NCBI RefSeq assembly: GCF_945859705.1
Contig: NC_079136.1
Location: forward strand, 85,498,867-85,562,866
Direction: 5' to 3'
Source of the DNA: Episyrphus balteatus
Taxonomy: Eukaryota; Arthropoda; Insecta; Diptera; Syrphidae
Length of the DNA: 64,000 nt
How positions within the stretch are numbered: position 1 is the stretch's first letter; each line of letters begins with the position of its first letter. The notes under the pieces are model-generated. The model searched no databases and was not told the DNA's origin. It saw only the letters and a list, made by a program, of their open reading frames with translations. Both the position numbers and the translations under genes were made by a program. Of the stretch, positions 36,531-47,962 are shown in pieces.

Positions 36531-36538
36531 TATATATA
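36531..36538 (-). promoter_or_regulatory. TATA-like box upstream of the antisense gene
   Basis: TATATATA on the - strand, about 355 bp upstream of the antisense start codon. Positions near 36505 would be the expected start of transcription. TATA-like words are frequent in this AT-rich window, so support is weak. Confidence 0.25.
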
Positions 36539-37439
36539 ACACTCTTGCTCAAGTTGAAAACGAACTTGAATATAATGGGTGGGGTTGTGGAGGTGGGTTT
36601 TTCTGATGGCTTGTGGGTTATGCATTCAATCTATTTTATATGAACGAGAATTATGGTCATGTATGTGGATTTTTTGGTTTAAGACTGCTTTGGTTGCTAT
36701 TACTACCATTCTACTTCGTTTTGCCACCCCCATCACACTTTACCGACTGTTTTATGAGAAAATGTACATATTTCATGGGTTCCATATTAAACAAGAATGT
36801 ATCCCAACATGCATGTATGTGTATTTGTGTGTCCATATGACTGTTGTGGGAGAAAGGGAGTGTGTAAATTTCAAATTTCATTAATTCCATATCCCTATAA
36901 AACTTAAGTACATACAGTGTTGTGCGAGAAGTTTTGAGACTTTTTTACTTCAACTGGCTCATTCAGTATTTTCATACAAAATTTACATTAGGATGACCAT
37001 GTCGATTAGCAATTCGTTTTAGAGTACTAAGAAAACTTTGTAACTTTACAGGAACAAATACATAAAGCTACCTCATGGAATATCGTGGATCTAGTGAGAG
37101 TTAGTTCAGTGGCCAGACAGGTGTTTAATTTAGCATAGAGTTATCCATAGTAAATAAAGTATTATGTTACAATTGGTTAGCACGTAAAGGACCTTCAAAA
37201 ACGGTTCTGTGTGCTGTTTACATTTAATGCAAAAAAATCACTATCTTCAAGTTACCCAATTTACACAGAAAAAAATAGGGCACTTAGAATAAGAATGATT
37301 CTCTTCTTGAGTTTATCTTCTTAACCCTATTAAAAATGAAAGTCCGCTGAAAAACCGCCTTAGCGCACAGCCGCACGGCTTTTTGAGGGCCGAATCATAG
37401 CCGCACCATGATCAAAAATTTTAAATTATCTTAAAAAAA

Positions 37440-38064
37440 AAAACAAATATGCCATTTTATTTTATTTTTATTGTAGTAGCCGTTTTTTAAAAAAATAATT
37501 TTTTATGTATAAAATTTTTTTAAAATTTTTCAAAAAAAAAGTTGGTATGCCATTTTGAAGAAATAATTAATTTACACATAAAAACTAAATTTCAAAATTT
37601 TTCATTGATCCGTTTTCAAAAAATTGATTTTTCAAAAAAAAATTTTGAAATATTTTTTAAAAATCCAAAAATGCGTTTTTTGAAAATTTTTTAAATTCTT
37701 AATATTATCTTTACTTACACACGTTTGTATAAAAATTTTCATTTAAATCGGGTTAATGTTGTACGAGATATTCAGAAACGAAAAAAACCGTTCTATGACA
37801 GGTACCATTAATAACGGTACAAAAAATATTTTTTTTATTTTAAAAGTTGGCTCTTATGTGTAGTACTACACACAAAAATTTAAATCAAAATCGTTAGAGC
37901 CGTTTTTGAAAAAAATTAACTTTTCTATTTCCGTTATATGGCAAGTACCGTTAGTTTTGGTCATAAAAAAAAAATTTCAATTTCCCCTCTAGGGAATCAC
38001 CAAAAACTGCTAACTACCAAGTTTGAAGAAAATCACTTCACTCGTTTAGGCTGCAGCTCCAGAT

Positions 38065-38101
<37 letters not shown>

Positions 38102-38226
38102 ATTGCCGGACCCACTTTTTTGGCATTCTCCATCATCGTAATGTCATGTAAAATTGTTATCTCGAGTTCGATTTTTTTTACGAATCCTAAACTTGCCCTA
38201 TAGTACCTATATCGCAAGTAAAAATG
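37440..38226 (-). mobile_element. TCTG-family repeat, copy B
   Basis: On the - strand it starts near 38226 with TTTTTACTTGCGATATAGGT. It continues with CATGACATTACGATGATGGA and a (TCTG)n run (complement at about 38066-38100), then the AACGGTACTTGCCATATAAC, CGTTAGAG/CTCTAACGATTTTGA and GTACCTGTCATAGAACGG blocks. Its tail beyond about 37440 is diverged. It closely resembles copy A (13797-14805). Confidence 0.8.
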
Positions 38227-38284
38227 AAAATGAATTTAAAATTGACATCAGTTTTATTGATTTTCTCTCCATACACATATATAA

Positions 38285-38691
38285 CACTGGTTTACAAACT
38301 TAAACTTTTTTTTTGTTGCCGGAACCAAAATATACTTTTCTGAAGGTTTTTTTTATTACATCCTCTATGATTTCTGAGCAAAACACACTTAGTTCATCTT
38401 AAGATATCTATACCTATACGAAAGATATCGGAAAGATTTAAACAGATTTTGAAAGAAGAAAAACAGGTTTTTTAGAAACCGTTACAATTTTAATTTAAAA
38501 AAATTTTCTTACATGCAAAAAAAAAACGTCCGAAGTAGTCAAAAAAACGTTTTTTTTGCATTTTCTAACGGTAATATTTCAAAAAACGCGAGGTGCTAGA
38601 ATTTTTTTGACTTCGGATTCGAGTTCAGCACACCGAAAACCTTCAGAAAAGTATATTTTGGTTCCGGCAACAGAACCCTTGTTAACCAGTG
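38285..38691. mobile_element. 407-bp CACTGG-ended MITE
   Basis: CACTGGTTTACAAACTTAAA at the left is mirrored by TTAACCAGTG at the right. The inner arm GTTGCCGGAACCAAAATATA is mirrored by TATATTTTGGTTCCGGCAAC, giving about 70-bp terminal inverted repeats. TA follows the right end (38692-38693). The terminal bases match those of the longer repeats at 2735-3221 and 63266-63740, so these are probably one superfamily. No coding frame. Confidence 0.8.
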
Positions 38692-39948
38692 TAATAATTG
38701 TTTTGTACCTAACCTAAGTGGGTTTCAAACACTGCTATACCAGAGGCACCTGTTAGGATAGATTATCAATAATTATAAATATTATGGTTCAAGTTTTACC
38801 CACAGACTAGATTGCCTTAGTTAAATCAAATAAAGAGGTAAGTCGCTAAATAATTATTTCAAAAGAAGCTCATTTAACACTTTTTGACTCATATTCTGAA
38901 AACGACTTTAAAATGGAAAACAAACTAAAGCAACTGAAATAGCCCTTTAGTAGCCTCACATCACACAGTCAAAAAAAGTTCAAAAATTTTTATTAGTATA
39001 GTATACGTTTGTGCTCAAAATTCCAATTGCATTTCTTTATATGCTCTTAGACCAAGACCTAAAAACAAAACGTCGCGTTTTCAAGAAGAATGTGACAATT
39101 GCTCTATTAAAATATGAGTACCTACACCTAACCTACCTACCTTACCAAAACACTTTTCGACGACCTCGTTTACACTTATGTGCGAGTGACGTAAAAAAAA
39201 AAAAAAGCAGTGCACGTTATGTCGATTATTGCGGTTTATGAGCAACTGTAATATACAAACAACGACACTGAACAAGGACAATCAAGATACTTCAGATTTT
39301 ATAATAAAAATACTGAAGAACCACACCAGCCAGCAGCAATGCTGCTACACACATTGACACACATCTCATACACAATCAGTTCTTCAAGCTAACACAAAGC
39401 TAAAATAACAAATTTTATTTCCATTAATATTGTTATTGTTATGATTATTATTTTAGCTTGTCCTCGACCTACTACCATAATAAAAAGGTAATCTTTGTCG
39501 TCGTCGTCGTCAAGTTTGTATTTCAGTCGTTTTCATATTGAACAATATATAATAATAGGCTGTGTAGTTGTTTTAGGGATTGGTACAGTACTGAGTGGAA
39601 ATTGTGGTCCATGATTATTAAGTGAGAAGCACTCTAAGGGCTTAGACTTTGATGTTTTTAAACATTATCTATTTTTATTCACAAAATGAAAATTGTTGTT
39701 TGGCTTTATCTAGAAAACGAAGCAGATTTTTTTATCTAAAATTCTCATTGTTGCCAAAATCTTTTGCCAAAAGAGGTCATATTTTTTGGTCACTGTGGCG
39801 TATGCGTAACATTTTTTTTTTTTTTTTAAGTTATACTTTTTTTGCTGCGTTGAAGTAGAAAAATTTACTTTTTGAAAAGAAAAGTCAAAGGGATCAGCAA
39901 GTAGCGCCATCTAGCACTTCAAGGGAATTCCTGTGAGTGAGAAGTACA

Positions 39949-40620
39949 CTGCCGCTCATCTGAATAGGTTCAATTTTTAGTTCATCTTACTTTAAGGATG
40001 TCTTGGTATTTATTGCAATGGCACATCTTTTTTATATATATATGTAACGAGAGAACATCTTTATGCGCTTAGTTTGGGAGAAAAAAAAATTGTCTTAATG
40101 CCTACCATGCTTCTCACACGGTAGCTAGACCAAATCTATTCATAAATACAAGCATATTTTTTTGGCTCATCTGAAATGTTAATAAACGATGAGTTGCAAG
40201 GGTGAATTCAAAATTGTGTCTATCAATAAATCTGATTGTGTTTCACCTCCAAGGATGAAAACAGTTTGGGAACAAATTTTAAGCGCGGAAAAAATGGGGA
40301 AAATAAAAGAATTCTTTGAACTTGGCCGAAAGCAACAATGCATTAAGACAAAAACAAATTAAAATTTAGTAGGCAGTTATTTGCGCAATATCAAAAGGTA
40401 TATTCGAAGTTATAATATTTATATTATTTTTTTTTTTATCAAGCCACAAAATGGGGCGAAACATGTGCAATGATAAAAATAAAGATGAAAACCGGTATAA
40501 ATGCAGTTTCAAGACAGCAAAACGGCTTGTCGCAAGTGGTAAAAATTTGAGAAGAACAAAACTTCGCAAAAACTACCACTGTTCTGAATGAATATTTTTT
40601 CGAGACATAATTTTTCAAAG
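39949..40620 (+). pseudogene. Possible decayed Tc1-like transposase fragment
   Basis: CACTGCCGCTCATCTGAATA at about 39950 resembles a Tc1-type terminus. Downstream, the frame from 40189 reads LSAEKMGKIKEFFELGRKQQ before a stop near 40360. This is reminiscent of the LSxEEKGxI..L start of the first helix-turn-helix domain in Tc1-family transposases. A further stretch to about 40590 contains FKTAKRLVASGKNLRRTKLR. No DDE catalytic region and no matching right end are seen, so it would be a 5' relic only. The identification is weak and could be chance. Confidence 0.28.
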
Positions 40621-40793
40621 TTTGTTGTCGTTATTTTTCAAGTTTACTTAGTATTCGGGCTTTATCGTGAATCTCCCTAGGAATCTATTTTCAGGGGAAA
40701 AAAACAATATTTGTTGGTTTCAAATATAATTACTCTTTTCAGAAATGTTTTTAACTATTAGGTATTCTAGTTCAAAAGTAGATATGCTAAAAA

Positions 40794-41104
40794 CACCCGC
40801 AAACAAACAAAAAAAAAATGGAATGCACTTGGGAACAGACCTATTTTTCTATATGTTTTTGGACCCGCTGAATCCGAATTTCAAATCCGTTTGGCCCAGT
40901 CCAGTCACCCTACAGTTTTGAACTGTGACTGCATTTTGTTTTAGTTTTTATGACTTTTTTTTTTTGTTTTTTTTTTGCATTTTGGTCAAAACAGGAGGGT
41001 GACCGGTCCAAACGGACTTAAAATTCGGATGCAACCAAAAACATATTGAAATATTATGTAGGTCTGGTCCCAAGTACATGCCACTTTTTTTTGTGTGCCG
41101 GTGA
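40794..41104. mobile_element. Inverted-repeat element, about 310 bp
   Basis: ATGCACTTGGGAACAGACCT (40824) is mirrored by AGGTCTGGTCCCAAGTACAT (41060). AATCCGTTTGGCCCAGT is mirrored by the GACCGGTCCAAACGGACTT block. The text TATGTTTTTGGACCCGCTGAATCCG resembles TTTTTGGGTCGCTGAAACCG in the element at 56511-57479, so it may be a distant relative. Confidence 0.68.
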
Positions 41105-43545
41105 AATCGATGCCAACTGGAGAAAATGTAAAACAAAAAACTTTTGTTAAGAGTTTTCTGATTATGAAGTCTAGATTTATAAACCAAAACCACACATTTT
41201 ATATAGCTATTGTTCAAAGGTCTAAATGTTTCTCTTCTAAAACATTTACAAAAATCAAAATCGGCTGTCAATTGGCGAAGTAAAAAATTTGCAACGACTC
41301 AAGGTCTAAGAAACCGATTTTGTCCCTAAATCCATATTTTGATGGTAAATTAGAAAAAAAAAACAACAAGCAAGCAGTTTTACTATGTTCAATAAGCCCA
41401 TAAAAACGAAGGTCCCGAAAAAAATATTTTAAAATTTTGTCTTTTTTTGCCAAAAAAAAAAAGAAATATCTTGAAAAGAATCCATAATAAGTTATACATA
41501 TACCATTTATGTTGATTTTTGGTTTATTATTTCTCATACATGGAATTGTACGGTTTTGACTTTTAAACGTCCAAATCTCGGGTTTCAGTTTTTTTACATT
41601 TTTGTTTGTATGTGTGACTTTTTTACCTATAATATCTATCAATTTCAGTATCAATCTTTTTTCTATCACCTTTTGTTAAAAAATAACCTTTTAACTTTTT
41701 TTAAAATATTATCTAGAGTAGTCGAAAAATACTCTTAAAATTAACATTAAAATGTGGAAATCCTATGCCTTGACAGGCTGTCGCTAGGCAACCCATGTGC
41801 AAACTGTTTATTTAGATATTAGGAAAACTGGTATTACGATGATGGTAGGTGGTCCTATGGTGGGATCTAAGAATATGAAAAATAACTGATTTGAGCGAGG
41901 CAAAGACGAAGGATATTTTAATTTTCTTTTACATGTTCTTAAACCTGAGACCCAATACAACTTTTGATTTTTGAGTACTATTACATCGTCCTTTTTAGCC
42001 GCCATGCAAAAGTGACACACCCTATTCTACAAACTCATAGATCAAAGCCTCAAAGTAGGGGTTACGTTAGCACCATTTTTCTAAATGACTTGTAGGAAAA
42101 GTAATAGTATCTACTACTTGACAGTATGTACAGAATTCAATCTAAATGATCGATTTTAAAGTTACAAAAATCGAAAATATATAAAATATCAGAAAACCAT
42201 TGAACTATCTAATATTTTCAAACCCATAGATAAACACAAATTTCTATTTTGAACATCTAATATAATGGTAAGTTTCAACACTCTTAAATTTAATCTAAAT
42301 ATTGAACAGAAGCCAGATTTCTAAAAACTAAAAAAAAAAAAATAAACTAAAACTTTAATAATAGCTGGTTAAATACTTGATCTTTCAATAAATTATCGTA
42401 CCATATCCTCAGAATCCATACGATTTAAAGTTAAGAATTTCTTTATTTTAACAAAGTTTTTGATGTTGAAAAATTATTTGCCCAGCATTCTACACACATA
42501 AAAGCACATAGATTCATGAAGACATACAAAAAAAGTTATATATTATAGAAAAATTTCAAATTTTTGATTAAAATTTATCGGAACTTGCTTTTTTTATTAT
42601 TGATTTTATAACAACGTCAATTCTTTGGTATCCTGTTAGTTTTTTTCTTTTTTTTTAGCTTTGAAGAAATTTGATTTAATATTACAAGAAAGAAAAAAAA
42701 AAAGTTCAAACCCCATTTATGCCAAAGAATTTTTAGAAAAACACGAACCTTTTAAGCTTGTTCACCTTGGTTTTTTCATTCATGTTACATAATTTTGTAT
42801 CGAAATTTTGCTTCTTCTTTACTCAGTATATGTATACACGTGCAGATAGATAGTCAAAGAATCCTAGAAAAAGGAAATTATCATTGCAGAAAAGCAGAAG
42901 CCCTGCTGCTGTCCATGTCCATAAGGGCCACGCTAAAGTGAGTAATTGTCAAAGGAAGGACTCGACGAAATACCTGTCTTTCGTTATCTATAAAATATTA
43001 CATCCTCCAAACCTAATATCGCAAAACAGCTCCGGGAAAAGCTACCATCTGTTGATAACTTAAATATATACAACATCCAGTTTTTTAGATATACAATATT
43101 TTTACGTTTATTTTCCTTCTGTTCTCCCTTAGTTCGCAAGGATTTTTTTTTTTTTATATTTATTTATTTTTTTTTTTTGTCATCTCTCTTCCCAATTTTA
43201 AATCAACGATAAAAAAAAGAACGATGAAAAACTCTGAATATGTCCTATCAGCTCCGGGACTTTGCTATATTGCATTCACCCCAACAAAAAAAAAATAATT
43301 TGTTGCAATCGAATTCAAAATCAGCAATAAAAGCTCTTCAACAAAAAAAAAAATACTTTGCGCTCTGGTGACTTTTATTTGAAAATATATAAAAAAAAAA
43401 AGAAAAACAGAAAACATAAATTCTTTATGAACTCAAACTGAAAACTGAATAAACATTTTTTTTCCTTTCAATTTTCTTTTTTTTTTTTTTTTATTTTGTA
43501 TCTTTTCCGGGACACTATTGAATTGAATGGACATCGTGGAGTTAG

Positions 43546-44006
43546 ATTGTCAACGAGTACACTGACTGGGATAGAACATCACAGCATCCAATCAATACCA
43601 GAGACACCGCAGTCGCTGCACTCTCGGATGCTCAATTTGTGGCACCAATTATCCGCACTGGCGATATGCTTGCGAATACACCCCCAGGAGGCGGTGGTGG
43701 TGGTGGTGGTGGTAGCAGTGGAAATGGTGGCATTAGTCAAGACAAGTCAGGATCCTCGTCGTCGTCGTCATCGTCATCATCCTCGAGTAGTACGGGTACC
43801 AGATGTTATTTCTATGTGTTCGATTACCAGACAAAGGATGGCGACTACCCGCAACGTATGGGCACCGTTCATGGAGAGGATTTGCCATATATATTTGGAG
43901 CACCCCTAGTCGATGGTTTTAGTCATTTCCCGACCAACTATACAAAGTCTGAGATAGCATTGTCCGAAGCAGTTATTATTTTTTGGACGAACTTTGCTCG
44001 CACTGG
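43546..44006 (+). CDS. Nlg: Neuroligin coding exon 6 with poly-Gly/poly-Ser insert
   Basis: Residues 439-591 plus two bases. IVNEYTDWDRTSQHPINTRD and AALSDAQFVAPIIRTGDML are standard neuroligin blocks. A low-complexity insert follows (about 486-523): nine Gly (mostly GGT codons), SSGNGGISQDKSG, then thirteen Ser. RCYFYVFDYQTKDGDYPQRM and GTVHGEDLPYIFGAPL then resume the fold. His547 in VHGEDLPY occupies the triad-His position. NYT at 569 is a possible glycan site, and FWTNFARTG ends the exon. The acceptor GGAGTTAG is the only one that keeps the frame; the neighbouring AG at 43540-43541 would shift it. Donor GTGAGT at 44007, phase 2. The longest open frame here begins at Met inside the exon or in another frame, so length alone would mislead. 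Confidence 0.93.
43687..43793 (+). repeat. In-frame trinucleotide runs (GGT)n and (TCG/TCA)n
   Basis: Seven consecutive GGT codons after GGA GGC encode a Gly run, and about 35 bases later a TCG/TCA/TCC/AGT series encodes thirteen Ser. Mixed Ser codons show that the run is not a pure young microsatellite; the GGT run is purer. Length is likely to vary between individuals or species. Confidence 0.85.
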
Positions 44007-45362
44007 GTGAGTTAATTGGACAGATGAAATTTATGGGTTTTGTGATATAAGTGCTCTATGTGCACTCTGATGAAATTAGAACATTCGGACAAAAAGAAGA
44101 GATATAGAGATACCTCGTTCCTATATAGATACTTCTGTTGATGGCCTTCGCTTTAGGGGTGGTCTAAAAAGAAATTAAGTGTTATGTGTGAAAAAGTATA
44201 AATGTATGATGTGGTTGTGAGAGGGATATTGCTAGTCTTACATTGGTGTCCTTTAAAAACATTCTCTTCCAGGACGAACAAAAAGATTTTGTGATTTCAA
44301 AATGTCTCATAGTTAATAAAGAGATTTAAAAGTGATTTATATTTTGGAATTACATTAAAAAGGGATCGGTTTTTTTTGTATTCCTTTTTATTTTTGTCTT
44401 TCATGTTTATAATATATATGGATGTGAAGGCGATTTACTGATATTTAAGTGGAGCAAAAAGTTGTGGGGTGTGTGTTATTTTCGTTAATCGTAGAATGAT
44501 GTAGGTAAGAAGAAGGTTGCCTATCATATATATTTTTATTCAAGACATTAATACCGAATTACATGTAAATATAGCCGATCTAGGAGTATAATCGTCTCTT
44601 TTTCTATCCCAACCAATTTTTTCATCTTTTCTTACACACATCACTTGGCTGAGCTTAAAAGGCTTATTAGTATTGTGTTTTGTAATCATCTACTTAGTTT
44701 AAAAGAAATGTTTGTTTATCTGAAAAAGAAGTAGGGTTTTACATAAATATAGCGATTAAATCAAGTGTAACTGATGAAGCTTGAGAAATCATAAGAGTTA
44801 TAGAACATATTTGTTAGTTGAAAAAAAAAAAACAGAGTTATTAACAAAAACACATACACAAAAGAAAATAACGCATGGATAACTTAACTTCTGGTATGTT
44901 TAACTATATTTCTGATAATTTTAACTAGTTTCTGGTATATTTAACTATATTATGATTAAATATACCAGAAATGAAGTTATTCCTGGCGATTTTTTGTATA
45001 TTGGAATCTACATCATTTTTCTCACTTATGGTGACCAAAACCTCAAGATGGGGCTACAATAACAATCCATTGTTAATTTGGATTTCAACCAAAAAAGTTC
45101 CTCCATCCAGGTCCCTTTTCACTTGCGTTCACCATTCTACCCAAACGGCTTTTGATCGTCATTATACAGCTTCCAGGCTTTTGGATTAAGCTCCATGAAG
45201 CCAGAACTGCGTCATCAAAATTTTTGAACTAAAAAATTTTGACCATTTTGTACACCCAAAATATTCGTTTGTCCACCATTCAACAAAATTTTAGAGCAAA
45301 TTTTTGATTTTTTTATAAGGAGTCTGAAAAATGAAATATCGTCTTAAACGCTCAAAATTTAT

Positions 45363-45931
45363 CCCTTTCGGTACCAGCGTTACTCTCATGTAACATTATG
45401 TATGTATATTTAAAAATTCGTAAAAAAATATTCCATTAAATAATTTTTTGGGTTTCGATGGCTTAATTGAAAGATAATAATGCCTAGCTACTGGATTAGT
45501 ACAAAAAGTTAGTCAAATATCATACTTTTAATTTTTTTTTATCGAAAAAGGGACTGAAATTCACATTTTTCTCTTTTTTCTGCTAATTTTTTTTTTTTTT
45601 TTTTGTATAACCATATAGGTCATACTTTTGAAAAAAAAGTTATAAAAATGTTAATCCAGAAAGTGATTTGTATTTTTGGCTTAGAAGAAATTGGTATCAT
45701 ACATTATTGTTCTATAAAAAATTATTTCCTCAGTTGTCCGACTTTTTTGGTGGTCATAGGCAGTGCATGTTACTTACATGTAACATGAGAGTAACACATT
45801 AGTTTTGCTATTATTTATTTTGGAAAATAACTTTTTACTATTCATATTTCTTAGTTGTGATGTTTTTGACACGATAATACTAAAAAAAAACTTTTTTTAA
45901 TATTGATTTTCATAGTTTGGGTTCGAAAGGG
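45363..45931. mobile_element. piggyBac-like MITE, ends CCCTTTCG...CGAAAGGG
   Basis: Terminal CCCTTTCG and CGAAAGGG are inverted repeats. The right flank is TTAA (45932-45935) and the left flank TTAT (45359-45362), fitting a TTAA target with one mutation. Just inside lie GTTACTCTCATGTAACAT (about 45380) and its complement ATGTAACATGAGAGTAAC (about 45780), a second inverted pair. 569 bp, no transposase. TTAA targeting and CCC termini are hallmarks of piggyBac-type elements. Confidence 0.72.
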
Positions 45932-46004
45932 TTAAGAAAGACGTATGGCACCAGTTGCAATCGATTTTTCACTTCAGGTTCATTATCCATACCAAAATTC
46001 ATCG

Positions 46005-46500
46005 TTTGTCCACCATCCGTTTAGAAGATATGCATTGCGATTTGGATACGAATATCTTCTATACGGTTAAAGCAATCAATTTGATGTTGTAGAACGTTTA
46101 AGCCCCTACAAGAATACATCTTGATAATTTGAAAATAATGAAGTTTCAGTGATTTGGAAAATTTTTAAAAGTAAAAAATGTTCTTATAATTTTTTTAACT
46201 TTGATCTCGAATATCTTTCAAATGGTTAGATTAATAATTAAAAGTTATCGAGACCATTTTTGTGAGACCATTTTTGAGCAATCTGTTTCCTACTAGAATA
46301 TGTCATGCGCGTTTGCTTATTATAATTTTTCAATTTGTTACAAAATTAAGAACAAAAAACGAATTTTTAAATATTTTCTCGATTTTTGGACCTCAAATAT
46401 CTACTAAACGGTTACGGTTAGATAAACGAAAAAAGTGTTTGAGGCCTTTTTTGTAGAGCGTTCAATTTTCTACAAGAATATGTAAAGAAATTTGCTAAAA
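46005..46500. repeat. Three weak tandem units, about 190 bp each
   Basis: Each unit has a CGAATATCTTnnnnACGGTTA-like block followed by a CTACAAGAATA/CTACTAGAATATGTC-like block (near 46051, 46203 and 46383 for the first; 46105, 46291 and 46470 for the second). Strongly diverged; class unknown. Confidence 0.5.
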
Positions 46501-46548
46501 AGTCATTTAATAAAATAACTGATTTTTACTTGCGATATAGGTACTATA

Positions 46549-47625
46549 CAGGGTGTCCCAAAAGTAATGGATCAAACGAAATATGCTGATAGGAGAACTT
46601 AAGGGCTCTCAGAATTTGGTAACTTGTTCATCACAAATCCTTACGGTTTTCGATTTAATGCAATTCTTGTGAAATTTCGAAAAATCCCTACTTTGCAACA
46701 GTATTTTGCTTCCTGCGCCCATTATTGATTTTTGTTTTTTAAAATACTTTTACAAAAACATTGGCAAATAATTAGGAACAATTAATTAATCAAAATGTTT
46801 TTTATCCCATACGCCATTTCGCTGCAAATTAACTAACAGTTTCAAGTTTCATAAAAAATCAATTTCTAACTTTTATTTGAGAGCAACACCGCCAAAAAAA
46901 TTTGAACGGTGTGAGAATGGTTTATTATTTTAAAAAGTTGCCCTGTTATTCTAGTTCTCAAAAACGTATAAAAATTCGCAAAGTTGCAGTTATATCGCAT
47001 AATATTACAATTTGAATTCAACAAAACAGGGTTTTTCAGAGCAAAAATACAAACAAAAATAGAGGCTTTTGTTCAAAGAAAAATAAACAAATAACAGTTC
47101 GAGAAAATGTGTTTATTTTTGGTTGTTTTTTGTTCTGAAAAACCCTGTTTTGTTGAATTCAAATTGTAATATTATGCGATCTTACTGCAACTTTGCGAAC
47201 TTTTATACATTTTTGAGAACTAGAATAACAGGGCAACTTTTTAAAATAATAAACGATTTTCACACCGTACAAATTTTTTTTGCGGTGTTGCTCTCAAATA
47301 AAAGTTAGAAATTGATTTTTTATAAAACTTGAAACTGTTAGTTAATTTGCAGCGAAATGGCGTATGGAATAAAAAATATTTTGATTAATTAATTGTTCCA
47401 AATTATTTGGCAATACTTTTATAAAAGAATTTTAAAAAACAAAAATCAATAATGGGCGCAGGAAGCAAAATACTGTTGCAAAGTAGGGATTTTTCGAAAT
47501 TTCACAAGAATTGCATTAAATCGAAAACCGTAAGGATTTGGGATGAACAAGTTACCAAATTCTGAGAGCCCTTAAGTTCTCCTATCAGCATATTTCGTTT
47601 GATCCATTACTTTTGGGACACCCTG
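46549..47625. mobile_element. Complete 1,077-bp palindromic element in TA target
   Basis: CAGGGTGTCCCAAAAGTAAT at the left is mirrored by ATTACTTTTGGGACACCCTG at the right. TA lies at 46547-46548 and 47626-47627. The arms are complementary for about 500 bp each (e.g. CGCCATTTCGCTGCAAATTA against TAATTTGCAGCGAAATGGCG) around a centre near 47080. The related copy D carries the uninterrupted target, so both the edges and the TA duplication are demonstrated. No transposase frame; probably mobilised by a Tc1/mariner-type enzyme (inference). Confidence 0.92.
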
Positions 47626-47726
47626 TATATCAAGTTATGCATTCGTACAAAAAAAAAAAGTTGAGATAACATTTTTCCATGACATTACGATGGTAGACAA
47701 TGCCAAAAAAGTGGGTCCCGGAAGTC

Positions 47727-47962
47727 CGTCTGTCTGTCTGTCTGTCTGTCTATCAGTCTGTCTGTCAGTCTGTCAGTCTGTCAGTCTGTCAGTCTGTCAG
47801 TCTGTCAGTCTGTCAGTCTGTCAGTCTGTCAGTCTGTCAGTCTGTCAGTCTGTCAGTCTGTCAGTCTGTCAGTCTGTCAGTCTGTCAGTCTGTCAGTCTG
47901 TCAGTCTGTCAGTCTGTCAGTCTGTCAGTCTGTCTGTCAGTCTGTCTGTCTGTCTGTCTGTA
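47727..47962 (+). repeat. Minisatellite (TCTGTCAG)n with TCTG flanks
   Basis: Period-8 units TCTGTCAG, roughly two dozen, with pure TCTG at both ends and one TCTATCAG variant near the start. It gives long spurious open frames in several phases. The orthologous tract in copy D (61138-61198) is only about 60 bp. Confidence 0.93.

Larger units (their letters stand above)
30691..43545 (+). other. Neuroligin intron 5 (hosts an antisense gene)
   Basis: 12,855 bp, donor GTAAGT and acceptor GGAGTTAG. It contains a hAT-like MITE (32157-32817) abutting a 1.7-kb palindrome (32822-34521), the probable antisense gene at 35787-36176 in repeat-poor sequence (about 34700-36900), a TCTG-family copy (37440-38226), a CACTGG MITE (38285-38691), a possible Tc1 relic (39949-40620) and an inverted repeat (40794-41104). 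From 41750 to 43450 I see nothing beyond AT-rich text. The acceptor is preceded by a T tract that ends about 30 bp upstream (43477-43498), rather far for a typical acceptor. Confidence 0.83.

Noticed and set aside
36909..37250. CAGTGTTGTGCGAGAAGTTT as a Tc1/mariner-like left end
   Set aside because: No matching right end and no transposase frame nearby; one terminus alone is not support.
41268..41669. 133-codon open frame on the - strand
   Set aside because: AT-rich chance frame without family features; an antisense frame overlaps it on the + strand too.
47760..47940. Regular repeats that could suggest a CRISPR array
   Set aside because: Contiguous 8-bp period without spacers; a minisatellite in an insect genome.
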